Source: Lewinellaceae bacterium (lineage in GTDB: Bacteria; Bacteroidota; Bacteroidia; Chitinophagales; Saprospiraceae). Taken from it: 64,000 nt of DNA. The notes below the pieces were generated by a model. That model worked only from the letters and a program-made list of their open reading frames with translations. It searched no databases and had not been told where the DNA came from. Numbering within the stretch: position 1 is the first letter of the stretch; each line of letters opens with the position of its first letter. Made by a program: the position numbers and the translations under genes. Positions 35,532-44,705 of this stretch are shown piece after piece. The DNA lies in contig JACJXW010000006.1 of the NCBI GenBank assembly GCA_020636405.1, positions 1-64,000 on the forward strand. The letters run 5' to 3'.

Positions 35532-38486
35532 TTACCGTATGACCTTCTCCACCAGCAACCGGCTCCCGCTCGAATCCAGCAGTTCCAGGAAATAGAAGCC
35601 CGGCGCCGTGCGCCGCATGTCCAGGACGGCTCTGCCGGACACCATGTCCAACCGGGACTCCAGGATCGTCCTTCCTTCCGCACTGTACAGCCGGGCCGTG
35701 ACGGTGCCGGCATAAGCGGATTGAAGAACGAGTTGTTCCCGAACCGGATTGGGGAAAAACTTCCACGTTGCCGGCTGAATTGCGGTAGTGCTCACCAGCC
35801 CTTCATCGATCATATTATTACAGTTGTTATCCAGGCTGTCCAGCACTTCCTCGGCGTCGGGGTTGATGGCGGCGTCGCCGTCATTGCAATCGGCATCGTT
35901 GGCCACATAACCTTCGGGGGGGGCGGACAGGCAGGTGTCGAGAGCCATAGCGGCGTCGCCGTACCCATCGCCGTCGGTGTCCAGGAAATAGCTGGTGAAG
36001 GCCAGGCCGTCGTCAATACCTCCGTTGCAGTCGTTGTCGATGCCGTCGCAGGTTTCGGTGGCGCCGGGGTAAACATCGGCATTGCTGTCGTCGCAATCCT
36101 GGGCATTGTTGGCAAAACCCTCAGGCGGGGTGGCCTGGCAGGTATCGATCACATGGTCAAAACCTCCGTAGCCGTCGCCGTCGCTGTCCAGGAAATAGGT
36201 GTAGAGGGTAATGCCGTCGTCAACGGCGCCATTGCAGTCGTTGTCGATGCCGTCGCAGACTTCGGCGGCATCCGGGTTGAGGCTGGCATCGCCGTCGGCG
36301 CAGTCGAAGTCATTATCGACGTAGCCGTCCGGTGGCGAGGCCAGGCAGGTGTCGAGGGCGGCGTCGGCATCCCCGTATCCATCGCCGTCGGTGTCGGAGA
36401 AGTAGGTGTAGAGCGTGATCTCATCGTCGATGAGCCCGTTGCAGTCGTTGTCGATGCCATCGCAGAGCTCGGTAGCCTGCGGGTGGATGTCCGGGTTGTT
36501 GTCGTCGCAGTCCTCGTAGCTGAGGAAGCCGTCGTTGTCCAGGTCGCGGTAGAAGTACTGCTCGGCGTAGTGGAAGGCTTCGATGCCGATCTCCTTGCCG
36601 ATGATGCGGCCGGGGATGTCGTCGACGGGCGGGTGGATGCCGCCCCAGATGCGGGAAAGGCTGGTCTGGTCGGACGCATCGCGGTAGGTGGCCCACTGCA
36701 GGGTGATATCTACGCTGGGTCCTTCCTCAAAGACCAGGAACTCGTCTTTCGGAGCTACGAATTCGCCCATGCCCCCCGGGAAGAAGGGGTTGCCGGTGAG
36801 CAGGGTCATCACCTCGGCGGCGGCGCGGGAGAAGGTGGAATGGCCGGAGATGTAGCCGGCGAATGGCGGCGTCACGAAGGAGGGCCGCTGATAAGGCCAC
36901 CAGTCTTCGGCCCGTATCCAGCCCACACCGGCATCGTCCACGGCGGGGTCGTTGATGTAGTCGGGGCCGCGCCAGGCGTACAACTTGATCTTGTCGACAT
37001 GTTCGTTATTGAACCCCCGCAGGATCAGCGGGTCGTTGGGGGTGACCAGCTCCACGTAACCGGGTACCAGGGGGATGCCCGCCGGGTGGTAGTTGGGCAG
37101 GGTGGGGTCGGAACTCTGCCCCTGATCGGCCATGTAGCGGATGGCGGAAATGGGCCGCAGGTAGTCGTACCAGCCCTTGATGCCCCAGGCGGTGACGGCC
37201 GCGTCGTGCACCGTGCCGCCCAGCGTCAGGTAGGCTTTGACGTCCCATTCCAGGTCATCCAGAACGGGGCCCACCCCCCGGTATCGCTTCTCCAGTTCCG
37301 GATGGTCGTTGACGTAGTTGAGGATGGTGAACCAGTGGCCCGGCGGCGTTTCCGAATCGGGCCCGTCGGCCCAGAATTCCGCCAGGACGCGGGCGTAGTC
37401 CCCCCTCGGTACCATCTGTGGTTCATAGGGCTGGCCGGTATGCGGGTTGACGGCATGGCCGGTGCTCGGGCCGCCGCCTTCCAACAGGTCGTAGAACTCC
37501 TGGAACTCTTCGAATGTCTGGGGCAGTTCCCCCTGGAAGTTGCCGATGGCGCCGGGGGAGATGTCGATCATCACGTTATCGGTGGGGTCGAGGTGGGAAG
37601 ACCAGATGGCCACCAGCAGGAAGTTCCATTTATAGGCGTCGGAAGTACCTCCGCCATCGACCTCATCGATAAATGGCGGGGAGCCGGGGTCGTGGTATAC
37701 CCAGTAGTCGTTGCCGCCGCGCTGGTAGATCGTCAGCTCTTCCGGCTGAAGGGCGAAGGGGGTGACTTTGCCCCATTCCGGGCTGAGGAAGGGCGGCGTG
37801 CTCAGGGGGATGACGTTGCCGCTCTGGTCGATGAACACGTCGAGGGTGAGGGACTGCCAGCGGTTGGGGTTCAGGAGGAGGGGGTTGCCCGGGGCGGCGG
37901 GCGCCAGGGGCGGATTGGCGGTTAGGTAGTACTGGTTCTCGTAATTGCCCTGTTCATTGGCGCCGTCCTGAAAGCCGAAGGCAATCAGGTTGTCGGCAAT
38001 ATAGTTGCCCAGGGCCGCCGGCGAGCCGGTGGAGTAGTCCTTGGAGGTAAAGCTGGTATCGTACCCCAGCTGGGTGAAAAGGTTGTAGAATATTTCCATG
38101 GATTCGGCCGCCCCCGGTGAGTTCCGGAAGCGGTGGCGCAGCAGCCGGTAAGCGGCGTAGCTGATGGCCTCTTCGCGCGCCGCCTGTATGTCGGCCGGAG
38201 CGCCGATGCCATCGAAAGGGCAGGTGAAGCCCCCTACGGTTTTGCCCAGAAAAAAGGTTTCCGCTTCCTCATCGTAAACCGCCCAGGCGTCGTACATGGC
38301 AATGGAGGTGTGGAAGAGGTTGCGGGCGTGTACGGTGGGCCGGGCGAAGTCGTTGCGGATGCCGGTGAGCAGCGCTTCGTTCCACTGCCGGGCGACGGAG
38401 TGCTGCTGGCAGAAGGCCGGCGCAAAGTTGGACAGGAAAAGGGTTATCCCCAGGAGAAGGCTTATGCGTTTGGTAAACTTTTGCAT
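35532..38486 (-). CDS. Vanadium-dependent haloperoxidase-like T9SS protein with MopE-type repeats
   Basis: The 984-residue protein has a signal peptide (about 1-26). Residues 30-640 match the vanadium haloperoxidase/PAP2 family, with all three vanadate/phosphate-binding motifs: K437-x6-R444-P445 (KGWYDYLRP), SGHS at 547-550 with His549, and SRIWGGIHPPVDD with Arg612 and His618. Four metal-binding repeats of the MopE type follow (about 645-905), each with DxDxDG and CDGIDNDCNGxIDD-like loops likely to bind calcium or another metal; the fourth is degenerate (LDSLDNNCNNMIDE). A T9SS sorting domain ends the protein (about 908-984, WKFFPNPVREQLV). It could be a surface haloperoxidase or phosphatase; the motifs do not distinguish these. 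Confidence 0.92.
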   Translation of the reverse strand: MQKFTKRISLLLGITLFLSNFAPAFCQQHSVARQWNEALLTGIRNDFARPTVHARNLFHTSIAMYDAWAVYDEEAETFFLGKTVGGFTCPFDGIGAPADIQAAREEAISYAAYRLLRHRFRNSPGAAESMEIFYNLFTQLGYDTSFTSKDYSTGSPAALGNYIADNLIAFGFQDGANEQGNYENQYYLTANPPLAPAAPGNPLLLNPNRWQSLTLDVFIDQSGNVIPLSTPPFLSPEWGKVTPFALQPEELTIYQRGGNDYWVYHDPGSPPFIDEVDGGGTSDAYKWNFLLVAIWSSHLDPTDNVMIDISPGAIGNFQGELPQTFEEFQEFYDLLEGGGPSTGHAVNPHTGQPYEPQMVPRGDYARVLAEFWADGPDSETPPGHWFTILNYVNDHPELEKRYRGVGPVLDDLEWDVKAYLTLGGTVHDAAVTAWGIKGWYDYLRPISAIRYMADQGQSSDPTLPNYHPAGIPLVPGYVELVTPNDPLILRGFNNEHVDKIKLYAWRGPDYINDPAVDDAGVGWIRAEDWWPYQRPSFVTPPFAGYISGHSTFSRAAAEVMTLLTGNPFFPGGMGEFVAPKDEFLVFEEGPSVDITLQWATYRDASDQTSLSRIWGGIHPPVDDIPGRIIGKEIGIEAFHYAEQYFYRDLDNDGFLSYEDCDDNNPDIHPQATELCDGIDNDCNGLIDDEITLYTYFSDTDGDGYGDADAALDTCLASPPDGYVDNDFDCADGDASLNPDAAEVCDGIDNDCNGAVDDGITLYTYFLDSDGDGYGGFDHVIDTCQATPPEGFANNAQDCDDSNADVYPGATETCDGIDNDCNGGIDDGLAFTSYFLDTDGDGYGDAAMALDTCLSAPPEGYVANDADCNDGDAAINPDAEEVLDSLDNNCNNMIDEGLVSTTAIQPATWKFFPNPVREQLVLQSAYAGTVTARLYSAEGRTILESRLDMVSGRAVLDMRRTAPGFYFLELLDSSGSRLLVEKVIR

Positions 38487-38671
38487 GATGGCAATGGGAT
38501 CATTGTATTAAAAAAAAGCTAAGGTAAAGAATTGAAACGGGTTAGGTTGCTTTTAACCCTGGGTTTGTCTTCTACCCCTCAAACAGGCCCAACAAAGGTT
38601 TTTCTCATTGTATCATTTTGGGCGAAATGGGGCTGAAATAGGTAGATTCCGCCCGGTACAGAAAATATAAA

Positions 38672-38709
38672 TGGGCGAAATCTGTATTTTTTAATTCACT
38701 TTTCGCCCA
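38672..38709 (-). terminator. Possible terminator of the XRE regulator gene
   Basis: TGGGCGAAA (38672-38680) and TTTCGCCCA (38701-38709) form a perfect 9 bp stem with a 20 nt AT-rich loop, 14 bp past the stop at 38724, followed on the minus strand by an AT-rich tract. A third GGGCGAAA lies at 38630. The rest of 38487-38723 is featureless. Confidence 0.4.
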
Positions 38710-38723
38710 ATCACCAATCAACC

Positions 38724-40229
38724 CTATTTCACCCTCACCTCCTTCTCCAGCGCCTCCAGCGTCTCCTTGATCTGCTCCTTCACCCGGTTGTGGTGTAAAA
38801 CGGTGGGCGGCACCGCCCGGGCCTCGCAGTCGGAGATGCCGCAACGCTCACAGGTGGTGTGCACATCTCTGACGGGCAGGTTGGGGTCTGCCAGGAAGCG
38901 GAACAGTTGCCGGAGCTTGTCGTTGACCAGCAGGCCGATGGTGAAACTGGTACTGTTCTGGGCGTCATTGTGCCCGGCCTTGGCGATGCTGATGCAGAAG
39001 TAGGCGTTGGAAGTGCCCCAGTAGCGGGAGACCTGGGCGCCGACGATGGGCTCCTCCTGGTTCTGAATATCCTGCAGGGCTCTCAACTTGCGAATGCTGT
39101 TGATGGAGACCCAGCGGCGGCAGTAGTGCTCATCCAGTTGGTTGGCGTGCGGGTTGTGTAGCTGGGAGAGGTGCATCTCCTTGGTCATCTCAAACTTCTT
39201 CAGGTCCGGGCCGGTGAAGAAGCGCAGGAAGAAGAGGTCCTGAATGCCGAAGTGGCGGGGCAGGATATTGGCCAGCCGCTGAATGAGCATTTCCGGCGTG
39301 ACGTCGTATTTGGTAAGTAATTCCAGGAACAACTCTCCATCCCAGCGCTCCCAGCGGGACATATCTTCGATGTCCCGGACGATCTCCACTTCGTCCATCA
39401 GCAAGGCTACCGAGAAATAGGAAGCTTTGAAGTTGTTGAGCAGTTTGTCGAAGGAATCGACTTCGGCCATGCGCGTTTCGTAGGGGCGTTCCTGGAGTTT
39501 CAGGTACTGGAAGCCGAGCTCTTTGGCCAGCAGGAAGTTCTCCTGGGCGCTGGACAGGCCGTCGTTGAGGAAAAGCACCTTTCGCCCCGGCGAATAAAAG
39601 GAGCGTACCTCCTTCAGGGCGGGCTGGCCGGCCAAAAATTCCCGGTCGATGCTGATCTGGTGGTTGCGCGCCAGGAGCCGCTCCAATTGCCCGGGCTTTA
39701 CCGGCGGCGCCTGTGGCAGCTGGTTTTCATCCTTGAACCGGCGCACGGCCTGCTCCAGGTGCTCGAAATAGTTGTCGTACAAGTCCTGGTAAGAACGCAG
39801 GGCCGTTTTGTAAAAATCCTCCCCCTGCAGGTGGTAGTTGCGCACGATCTTGATGACCGTGCTGATGAAGGCATTGACCTTATCGGGGGTAGCCGAGAGC
39901 AATTCCACCAGTTTGGGCATATTGATACCGAAGAGCTCCAGCGGGAAGATCTTCAGGAAGTCGGAATGCAGCAGGTCTACGATAGGCTTCAGGCGCTTGT
40001 CGGCATCCAGGGAGACCAGGTAATTGTAGTCTGTGTTCAGCGCCCGGGCCAGGGTGATGATCTTGTCGGCCTTAGGGTACTTTTTTCCTTTCTCGATATT
40101 GTGCAGGTAGGAAATGGCCAGCCCGGTGATCTCCGAAAGCTGTTGGTAGGAGAGGCCTTGTTGCTGGCGCAGGTAGTGCACCTTAAGGCCGAATATGAGC
40201 TTGACGGTATCTAGTTCTTTCATGATCAT
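38724..40229 (-). CDS. XRE/ScfR-like regulator with inactive metallopeptidase-like domain
   Basis: The 501-residue protein begins with an XRE helix-turn-helix (about 8-65, LRQQQGLSYQQLSEITGLAI then YLHNIEKGKKYP). A middle domain resembles the IrrE/ImmA peptidase fold of this regulator family, but the usual HExxH is replaced by AKELGFQYL (about residue 240), so it should not cleave. The C-terminal region ends with a cysteine motif C460-x2-C463-x4-C468 (CERCGISDC), as in the short-chain-acyl regulators ScfR/RamB. Those control acetate, propionate or glyoxylate metabolism. It is divergent from pckA with a shared palindrome between them, so control of gluconeogenesis and autoregulation are likely (inference). 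Met at 40223 is an alternative start. Confidence 0.82.
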   Translation of the reverse strand: MIMKELDTVKLIFGLKVHYLRQQQGLSYQQLSEITGLAISYLHNIEKGKKYPKADKIITLARALNTDYNYLVSLDADKRLKPIVDLLHSDFLKIFPLELFGINMPKLVELLSATPDKVNAFISTVIKIVRNYHLQGEDFYKTALRSYQDLYDNYFEHLEQAVRRFKDENQLPQAPPVKPGQLERLLARNHQISIDREFLAGQPALKEVRSFYSPGRKVLFLNDGLSSAQENFLLAKELGFQYLKLQERPYETRMAEVDSFDKLLNNFKASYFSVALLMDEVEIVRDIEDMSRWERWDGELFLELLTKYDVTPEMLIQRLANILPRHFGIQDLFFLRFFTGPDLKKFEMTKEMHLSQLHNPHANQLDEHYCRRWVSINSIRKLRALQDIQNQEEPIVGAQVSRYWGTSNAYFCISIAKAGHNDAQNSTSFTIGLLVNDKLRQLFRFLADPNLPVRDVHTTCERCGISDCEARAVPPTVLHHNRVKEQIKETLEALEKEVRVK

Positions 40230-40248
40230 ACTGTAAATTTTACACGAA

Positions 40249-40256
40249 CAAATTTA
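40249..40256 (-). promoter_or_regulatory. -7 element of the XRE regulator gene
   Basis: The minus strand reads TAAATTTG, a perfect TAnnTTTG, 20 bp upstream of the first start codon at 40229. Confidence 0.5.
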
Positions 40257-40278
40257 AAAAAAAATCATTAGAGAAATT

Positions 40279-40293
40279 TTCTCCAATGGAGAA
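40279..40293. promoter_or_regulatory. Perfect palindrome between XRE regulator and pckA (operator candidate)
   Basis: TTCTCCA-A-TGGAGAA is a perfect 7-1-7 palindrome. A further overlapping half-site, GAGAAA at 40271-40276, makes GAGAAATTTTCTC. It lies between the two divergent -7 elements, 6 bp upstream of that of pckA and 22 bp upstream of that of the regulator, where a bound protein could affect both. Confidence 0.6.
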
Positions 40294-40299
40294 AACCTG

Positions 40300-40307
40300 T
40301 ATTTTTG
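40300..40307 (+). promoter_or_regulatory. -7 element of pckA
   Basis: TATTTTTG matches TAnnTTTG. It would give a leader of roughly 225 nt before the ATG at 40539. I see no further element in that leader. Confidence 0.5.
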
Positions 40308-40538
40308 CAGAAGCTTTTGCCGATTTTTTAGGCATACAGGCAAAATAAACAGGAAAAAAGCCCTGATAACCGGATAGAACCAAATACGAAACAACTCCTT
40401 TTCGGCTTCTAAAGCCGGGAATTTCCATCCAGGGCACATCAGGTCAGGTTTAGTTAGTAAGATTCATAGCAACCCGTGGCGCGATACTGCTTCGGCGCCA
40501 CGGCCATTTTCTCAAACTGGCAAAAAACATTAATTCCG

Positions 40539-42155
40539 ATGGAGAGATTAGAGAGCAAAAAACCGGGCGCCGATCTTGGGAGCCTTGGCATCCGGCGCGT
40601 AAGAAATGCTTATTGGAACCTTAGCCCCGAAAGCCTTATGGAAGAGACCATCAAACGGGGGCAGGGTTTACTGGCAGATTCCGGCGCGCTGGCGATCGAA
40701 ACAGGTGAATTTACCGGCCGTTCCCCAATGGACCGGTTTATCGTAAAAGATGAGAACACCGCCGGATCGGTCGATTGGGGTTCCATCAACAAGCCGATCG
40801 GCCCTCAATATTTCCATCAGCTCTACCAAAAGATCACTTCGTACTTTCAAGGCAAAGACGTCTTCGTACGCGACGCCTACGCCTGCGCCGACGAGAACTA
40901 CCGCATGAACATCCGCCTGGTGAGCGAATTTCCCTGGAGTAACCTCTTTGCCTATAATATGTTCCTGCGGCCTAACGAGGAAGAACTGTTGAATTTCGAG
41001 CCGGACTGGTCCATCCTGTGCGCCCCTGGCTTCCACGCCTACTCGGGCGAAGACAATACCCGGCAGCACAACTTTGCCATCATCAACTTCACAAAAAAAC
41101 AGATCATCATAGGCGGCACCGGCTATACCGGCGAGATCAAGAAAGGCATTTTCTCGGTGCTCAATTACGTGTTGCCCAAAGAGCGCGGCGTTTTGGCGAT
41201 GCACTGTTCGGCTAATGTAGGCAAGGACGGCGACACCGCCATCTTCTTCGGCCTTTCGGGCACCGGCAAGACCACCCTCTCCGCCGACCCGGGCCGCCCC
41301 CTGATCGGCGACGACGAGCACGGCTGGTCCGATGAAGGGATCTTCAACTTCGAAGGGGGGTGCTACGCCAAAACCATCGGCCTTACCGAAGAGAAAGAAC
41401 CTCAGATCTTCCGCGCTATTAAACATGGAGCTATACTGGAGAACATCCACTTCTTTGAAGGGACCCGCACACCCAATTACGACAGTGACGCCATCACGGA
41501 GAACACCCGCGTTTCCTATCCCATCCACCACATCGACAACGCACTGGAACCGTCTGTTGGCGGCCATCCGAAAAATATATTTTTCCTGACCTGCGACGCC
41601 TTCGGCGTGCTGCCTCCCATCAGCCGCCTGACGCCGGAACAGGCCATGTATTACTTCATCTCCGGCTATACCGCCAAGGTTGCCGGTACCGAAGAGGGAA
41701 TCACCGAACCGCAGGCAACTTTCTCTGCCTGTTTCGGCGCGCCTTTCCTGCCGCTGCACCCCACCTACTACGCCGAGATGCTGGGCGAAAAGATGCAGGA
41801 GCACAACGCCCGCGTATGGCTGGTCAATACCGGTTGGACGGGCGGCGCATACGGCACCGGCTCGCGCATCGATCTGAAATATACCCGCGCCATGATCGGC
41901 GCTGCCCTGAGCGGCGAATTAAAAGATGTGGATTTTCACACCCACGAGGTGTTCGGCCTGCAGATCCCGTCCTCCTGCCCGGGTGTGCCCTCCGAGGTGC
42001 TCGACCCACGGCAGTCCTGGGCAGACAAAGAGGCCTACGACCTCAAAGCACAAGACCTTGCCGCCCGATTTGTCCAGAACTTCAGAAAGTTTGAAGAAAA
42101 GGCCAGCCCGGCCATCCGCGAAGCGGCGCCCCGGGTGCTGGAATCTGTAAAGTAA
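40539..42155 (+). CDS. pckA: Phosphoenolpyruvate carboxykinase (ATP)
   Basis: Converts oxaloacetate plus ATP to phosphoenolpyruvate, CO2 and ADP, the first committed step of gluconeogenesis from TCA-cycle acids (or the reverse under fermentative conditions). I choose ATG 40539 (MERLESKKPG), giving 538 residues, close to the usual 540; the open frame to 40476 adds an unlikely N-terminus. Visible motifs: ETGEFTGRSPMDRF near the N-terminus, HCSANVGKDGDTAIFFGLSG with the P-loop GTGKTTLS (about 239-246), metal-binding DDEHGW and the EGGCYAK segment, and FLTCDAFGVLPP. The gene is monocistronic with a strong terminator, and divergent from an ScfR-like regulator. Confidence 0.97.
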   Translation: MERLESKKPGADLGSLGIRRVRNAYWNLSPESLMEETIKRGQGLLADSGALAIETGEFTGRSPMDRFIVKDENTAGSVDWGSINKPIGPQYFHQLYQKITSYFQGKDVFVRDAYACADENYRMNIRLVSEFPWSNLFAYNMFLRPNEEELLNFEPDWSILCAPGFHAYSGEDNTRQHNFAIINFTKKQIIIGGTGYTGEIKKGIFSVLNYVLPKERGVLAMHCSANVGKDGDTAIFFGLSGTGKTTLSADPGRPLIGDDEHGWSDEGIFNFEGGCYAKTIGLTEEKEPQIFRAIKHGAILENIHFFEGTRTPNYDSDAITENTRVSYPIHHIDNALEPSVGGHPKNIFFLTCDAFGVLPPISRLTPEQAMYYFISGYTAKVAGTEEGITEPQATFSACFGAPFLPLHPTYYAEMLGEKMQEHNARVWLVNTGWTGGAYGTGSRIDLKYTRAMIGAALSGELKDVDFHTHEVFGLQIPSSCPGVPSEVLDPRQSWADKEAYDLKAQDLAARFVQNFRKFEEKASPAIREAAPRVLESVK

Positions 42156-42217
42156 TGTTCTTTCCACCACCGGAGAAACCGGTGTCCTCAGCCCTAACTA
42201 GATAAAAACCATTACCT

Positions 42218-42250
42218 GAGCTGCCTGCCCCTACAGGCAGCTCTTTTTTT
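42218..42250 (+). terminator. Rho-independent terminator of pckA
   Basis: GAGCTGCCTG / CAGGCAGCTC (10 bp perfect stem, 6 nt loop) followed by seven T residues. Confidence 0.95.
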
Positions 42251-42356
42251 GAATAGGTTAGAACGGCTTTAAAATTGATCCTTTCTCTAATCTGCAAACC
42301 ATCTATCCTGTTGAAATCTTTTTGATTGAGGGTTGCGAGCCTGAGTCGGCACGGCT

Positions 42357-44480
42357 CTACACCTCCTTCATCGACAACTGCACCCGTCCCCGCTTCAGGT
42401 CCACCTCCATCACCTTTACCGTCACCTCCTGCCCGAGGCTCACTACATCGGCAGGGTTTTTGACGAACTTGTTGGCCAGTTGGGAGATGTGCACCAGGCC
42501 GCTCTCCTTGATGCCGATGTCCACAAAGGCGCCGAAGTTGGTGATGTTGTTGACGATGCCCGGCACCACCATACCGATGTGCAGGTCTTCGATCGACTGA
42601 ATGTTGGCGAACTCGAAGGGGCGGGCGGTGCCGCGGGGATCCAGGCCCGGCTTTTCCAGCTCCTTCATGATGTCGGTCAGGGTAGGCAGGCCAATGGCGC
42701 CGGAGACGTACTTCTTCAGGTCGATCTTCTTGCGCAGCTCCGGGCGCTGGATGAGGTCCTCCACCCGGCAGCCCTGGTCCTCTGCCATCTTTTCGACGAT
42801 GTGGTAACTTTCCGGGTGCACGGCGGTATTGTCCAGTGGGTTTTTACCGTCGCGGATGCGAAGGAAGCCGGCAGACTGTTCGAAGGCCTTTTCGCCCATG
42901 CGGGCCACCTTCATCAGCTGCTTTCGGGCCAGGAAAGCTCCATTTTCGGACCGGTAGTCGACGATATTCTGCGCCAGCACCGGCCCCAGCCCGGAGACGT
43001 AGGTGAGCAGGTGCTTACTGGCAGTGTTGACGTTGATACCTACCGAGTTCACGCAGCTTTCCACTACCTGGTCGAGGCTCTCCTTGAGGAGGGCCTGGTT
43101 GACGTCGTGCTGGTACTGCCCCACGCCGATCGATTTGGGGTCGATCTTGACCAGCTCCGCCAGGGGGTCCATCAGGCGGCGGCCGATGGAGACGGCGCCG
43201 CGCACCGTGACGTCCTTATCGGGGAACTCTTCCCGGGCCACATCGGAAGCGGAGTAGATGGACGCGCCCGCCTCGTTGACCATGAACACCTCCACGGGGC
43301 GGCCGAATTTCAGCTTTCGGCAAAGGCTCAGCGTTTCCCGCCCGGCCGTGCCGTTGCCCACCGCGATGGCCTCGATGCCGAACTGCCCAACCAGGTGTTC
43401 GAGGGTGCGGCTGGCGTTGTATTCGTCCGACTGGGGCGGGTGGGGGTAGATGGTGGTATTTTGCAGCAGTTGGCCGCTCTCGTCGAGCACCACCACCTTA
43501 CAGCCGGTGCGGAAGCCGGGGTCGATGCCCAGGGTGCGCTTTTGGCCGAGGGGAGCGCCCAGCAGGAGCTGCCGCAGGTTAGTGGCGAACACCTCAATGG
43601 CCTCTTCGTCGGCCTTCTCCTTGGAACTGTTGCGGAATTCGGTCTCGATGGAGGGCCCCAGGAGGCGTTTGTAGCAGTCGTGCAGGGCTTCCTTCACCTG
43701 CTGGCTGGCGGAGCCGTTGCCCTTGAGATAGATGCGCTCCAGTTGGAAGAGCGTGTCCTCCTCGTCCGGGCTGATGCTCACCCGCAGGAAGCCCTCCTCT
43801 TCGCCGCGGCGCATGGCCAGGAGGCGGTGGGAGGGGCACTTCTTCAGGGGTTCGTCGAATTCGAAATAGTCGCGGTACTTGGCGCCTTCTTCTTCTTTGC
43901 CGCGGGCCACTTTGGAATAGATGACCGCTCCCTTGCGGAAGAGGAAGCGCACCTTGTTGCGGGCCTTTTCGTCCTCGTTGATCCACTCGGCGATGATGTC
44001 GCGGGCGCCGGCCAGGGCCTCTTCGATGGTAGGCACTTCATCGGTGATAAATTGTCCGGCAAGTCCTTCCAAATTGTTATTTTGTTGCCGGAAAAGGACT
44101 TCTGCCAATGGCTCCAGCCCTTTTTCCCGGGCGACGGAAGCACGGGTCTTGCGCTTGCGCTTATAGGGCAGGTAGAGGTCCTCCAGCTCGGTGCCGTCGT
44201 AGGTGCCCTCGATACGGCGGCGCAGCTCGTCGGTGAGCTTGCCCTGCTCCTCGATGGCGCTGAGTATGGTTTCGCGCCGCTTTTCCAGCTCTTCCAGTTT
44301 CTTGGCTTCCCGCTGAATGTCCGCAACCTGCACCTCGTCGAGAGATCCGGTGGCTTCCTTGCGGTAGCGGGCGATGAAGGGGATGGTCGCCCCCTCCGAC
44401 AGCAGTCCGAGAGTACTGTTTACCTTGTGGTTGGGGATATTGAGCCGTTCGGCGATGAGTTGGGTGTTGATGGTATTCAT
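42357..44480 (-). CDS. tex: Tex-family RNA-binding transcription accessory protein
   Basis: The 707-residue protein has the full Tex layout: N-terminal helical region (1-170), a YqgF/RuvC-like nuclease fold beginning RTLGIDPGFRTGCKVVVLDE (about 318-420), helix-hairpin-helix repeats (SGLGPVLAQNIVDYR; about 480-560), and a C-terminal S1 RNA-binding domain (about 630-706, GMVVPGIVNNITNFGAFVDI then LVHISQL). Tex binds nucleic acid and RNA polymerase and affects transcription and stress survival. Length is slightly below the usual 720-780. The opposite strand holds a 668-codon open frame that is a shadow of this GC-rich gene. A TACATTTG -7 element lies just upstream. Confidence 0.96.
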   Translation of the reverse strand: MNTINTQLIAERLNIPNHKVNSTLGLLSEGATIPFIARYRKEATGSLDEVQVADIQREAKKLEELEKRRETILSAIEEQGKLTDELRRRIEGTYDGTELEDLYLPYKRKRKTRASVAREKGLEPLAEVLFRQQNNNLEGLAGQFITDEVPTIEEALAGARDIIAEWINEDEKARNKVRFLFRKGAVIYSKVARGKEEEGAKYRDYFEFDEPLKKCPSHRLLAMRRGEEEGFLRVSISPDEEDTLFQLERIYLKGNGSASQQVKEALHDCYKRLLGPSIETEFRNSSKEKADEEAIEVFATNLRQLLLGAPLGQKRTLGIDPGFRTGCKVVVLDESGQLLQNTTIYPHPPQSDEYNASRTLEHLVGQFGIEAIAVGNGTAGRETLSLCRKLKFGRPVEVFMVNEAGASIYSASDVAREEFPDKDVTVRGAVSIGRRLMDPLAELVKIDPKSIGVGQYQHDVNQALLKESLDQVVESCVNSVGINVNTASKHLLTYVSGLGPVLAQNIVDYRSENGAFLARKQLMKVARMGEKAFEQSAGFLRIRDGKNPLDNTAVHPESYHIVEKMAEDQGCRVEDLIQRPELRKKIDLKKYVSGAIGLPTLTDIMKELEKPGLDPRGTARPFEFANIQSIEDLHIGMVVPGIVNNITNFGAFVDIGIKESGLVHISQLANKFVKNPADVVSLGQEVTVKVMEVDLKRGRVQLSMKEV

Positions 44481-44505
44481 GTGTAGTCCGTCTTTTTGCG
44501 GAAAG

Positions 44506-44513
44506 CAAATGTA
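44506..44513 (-). promoter_or_regulatory. -7 element of tex
   Basis: The minus strand reads TACATTTG, a perfect TAnnTTTG, 25 bp upstream of the ATG at 44480. No clear TTTG lies at the expected distance upstream. Confidence 0.45.
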
Positions 44514-44705
44514 AAATGCAAAACGCAGAATGCATAATTTGAAAGTAGCCCTGGGATAGGCTTACCGGCCGGCTATGTATTATTTTTCTTAATGGGTTTG
44601 GCCGTTGCCGGTTTTGTGAAGAGCCTGACAAAAGAGAAACATTTGAACAATTTTAATAAATTCGATCTTTACTTTCGCGGGTACTTTAGTAGATAAAACT
44701 CTGAC

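Noticed and set aside
35505..37925. 806-codon open frame opposite the haloperoxidase-like gene
   Set aside because: Its translation is Val/Ala/Gly-rich low complexity mirroring the MopE repeats on the other strand, and it has no signal or domain.
42480..44486. 668-codon open frame opposite tex
   Set aside because: It is fully antisense to a complete, motif-rich Tex protein; its translation has no recognisable motif and the composition of a reverse-frame shadow of GC-rich codons.
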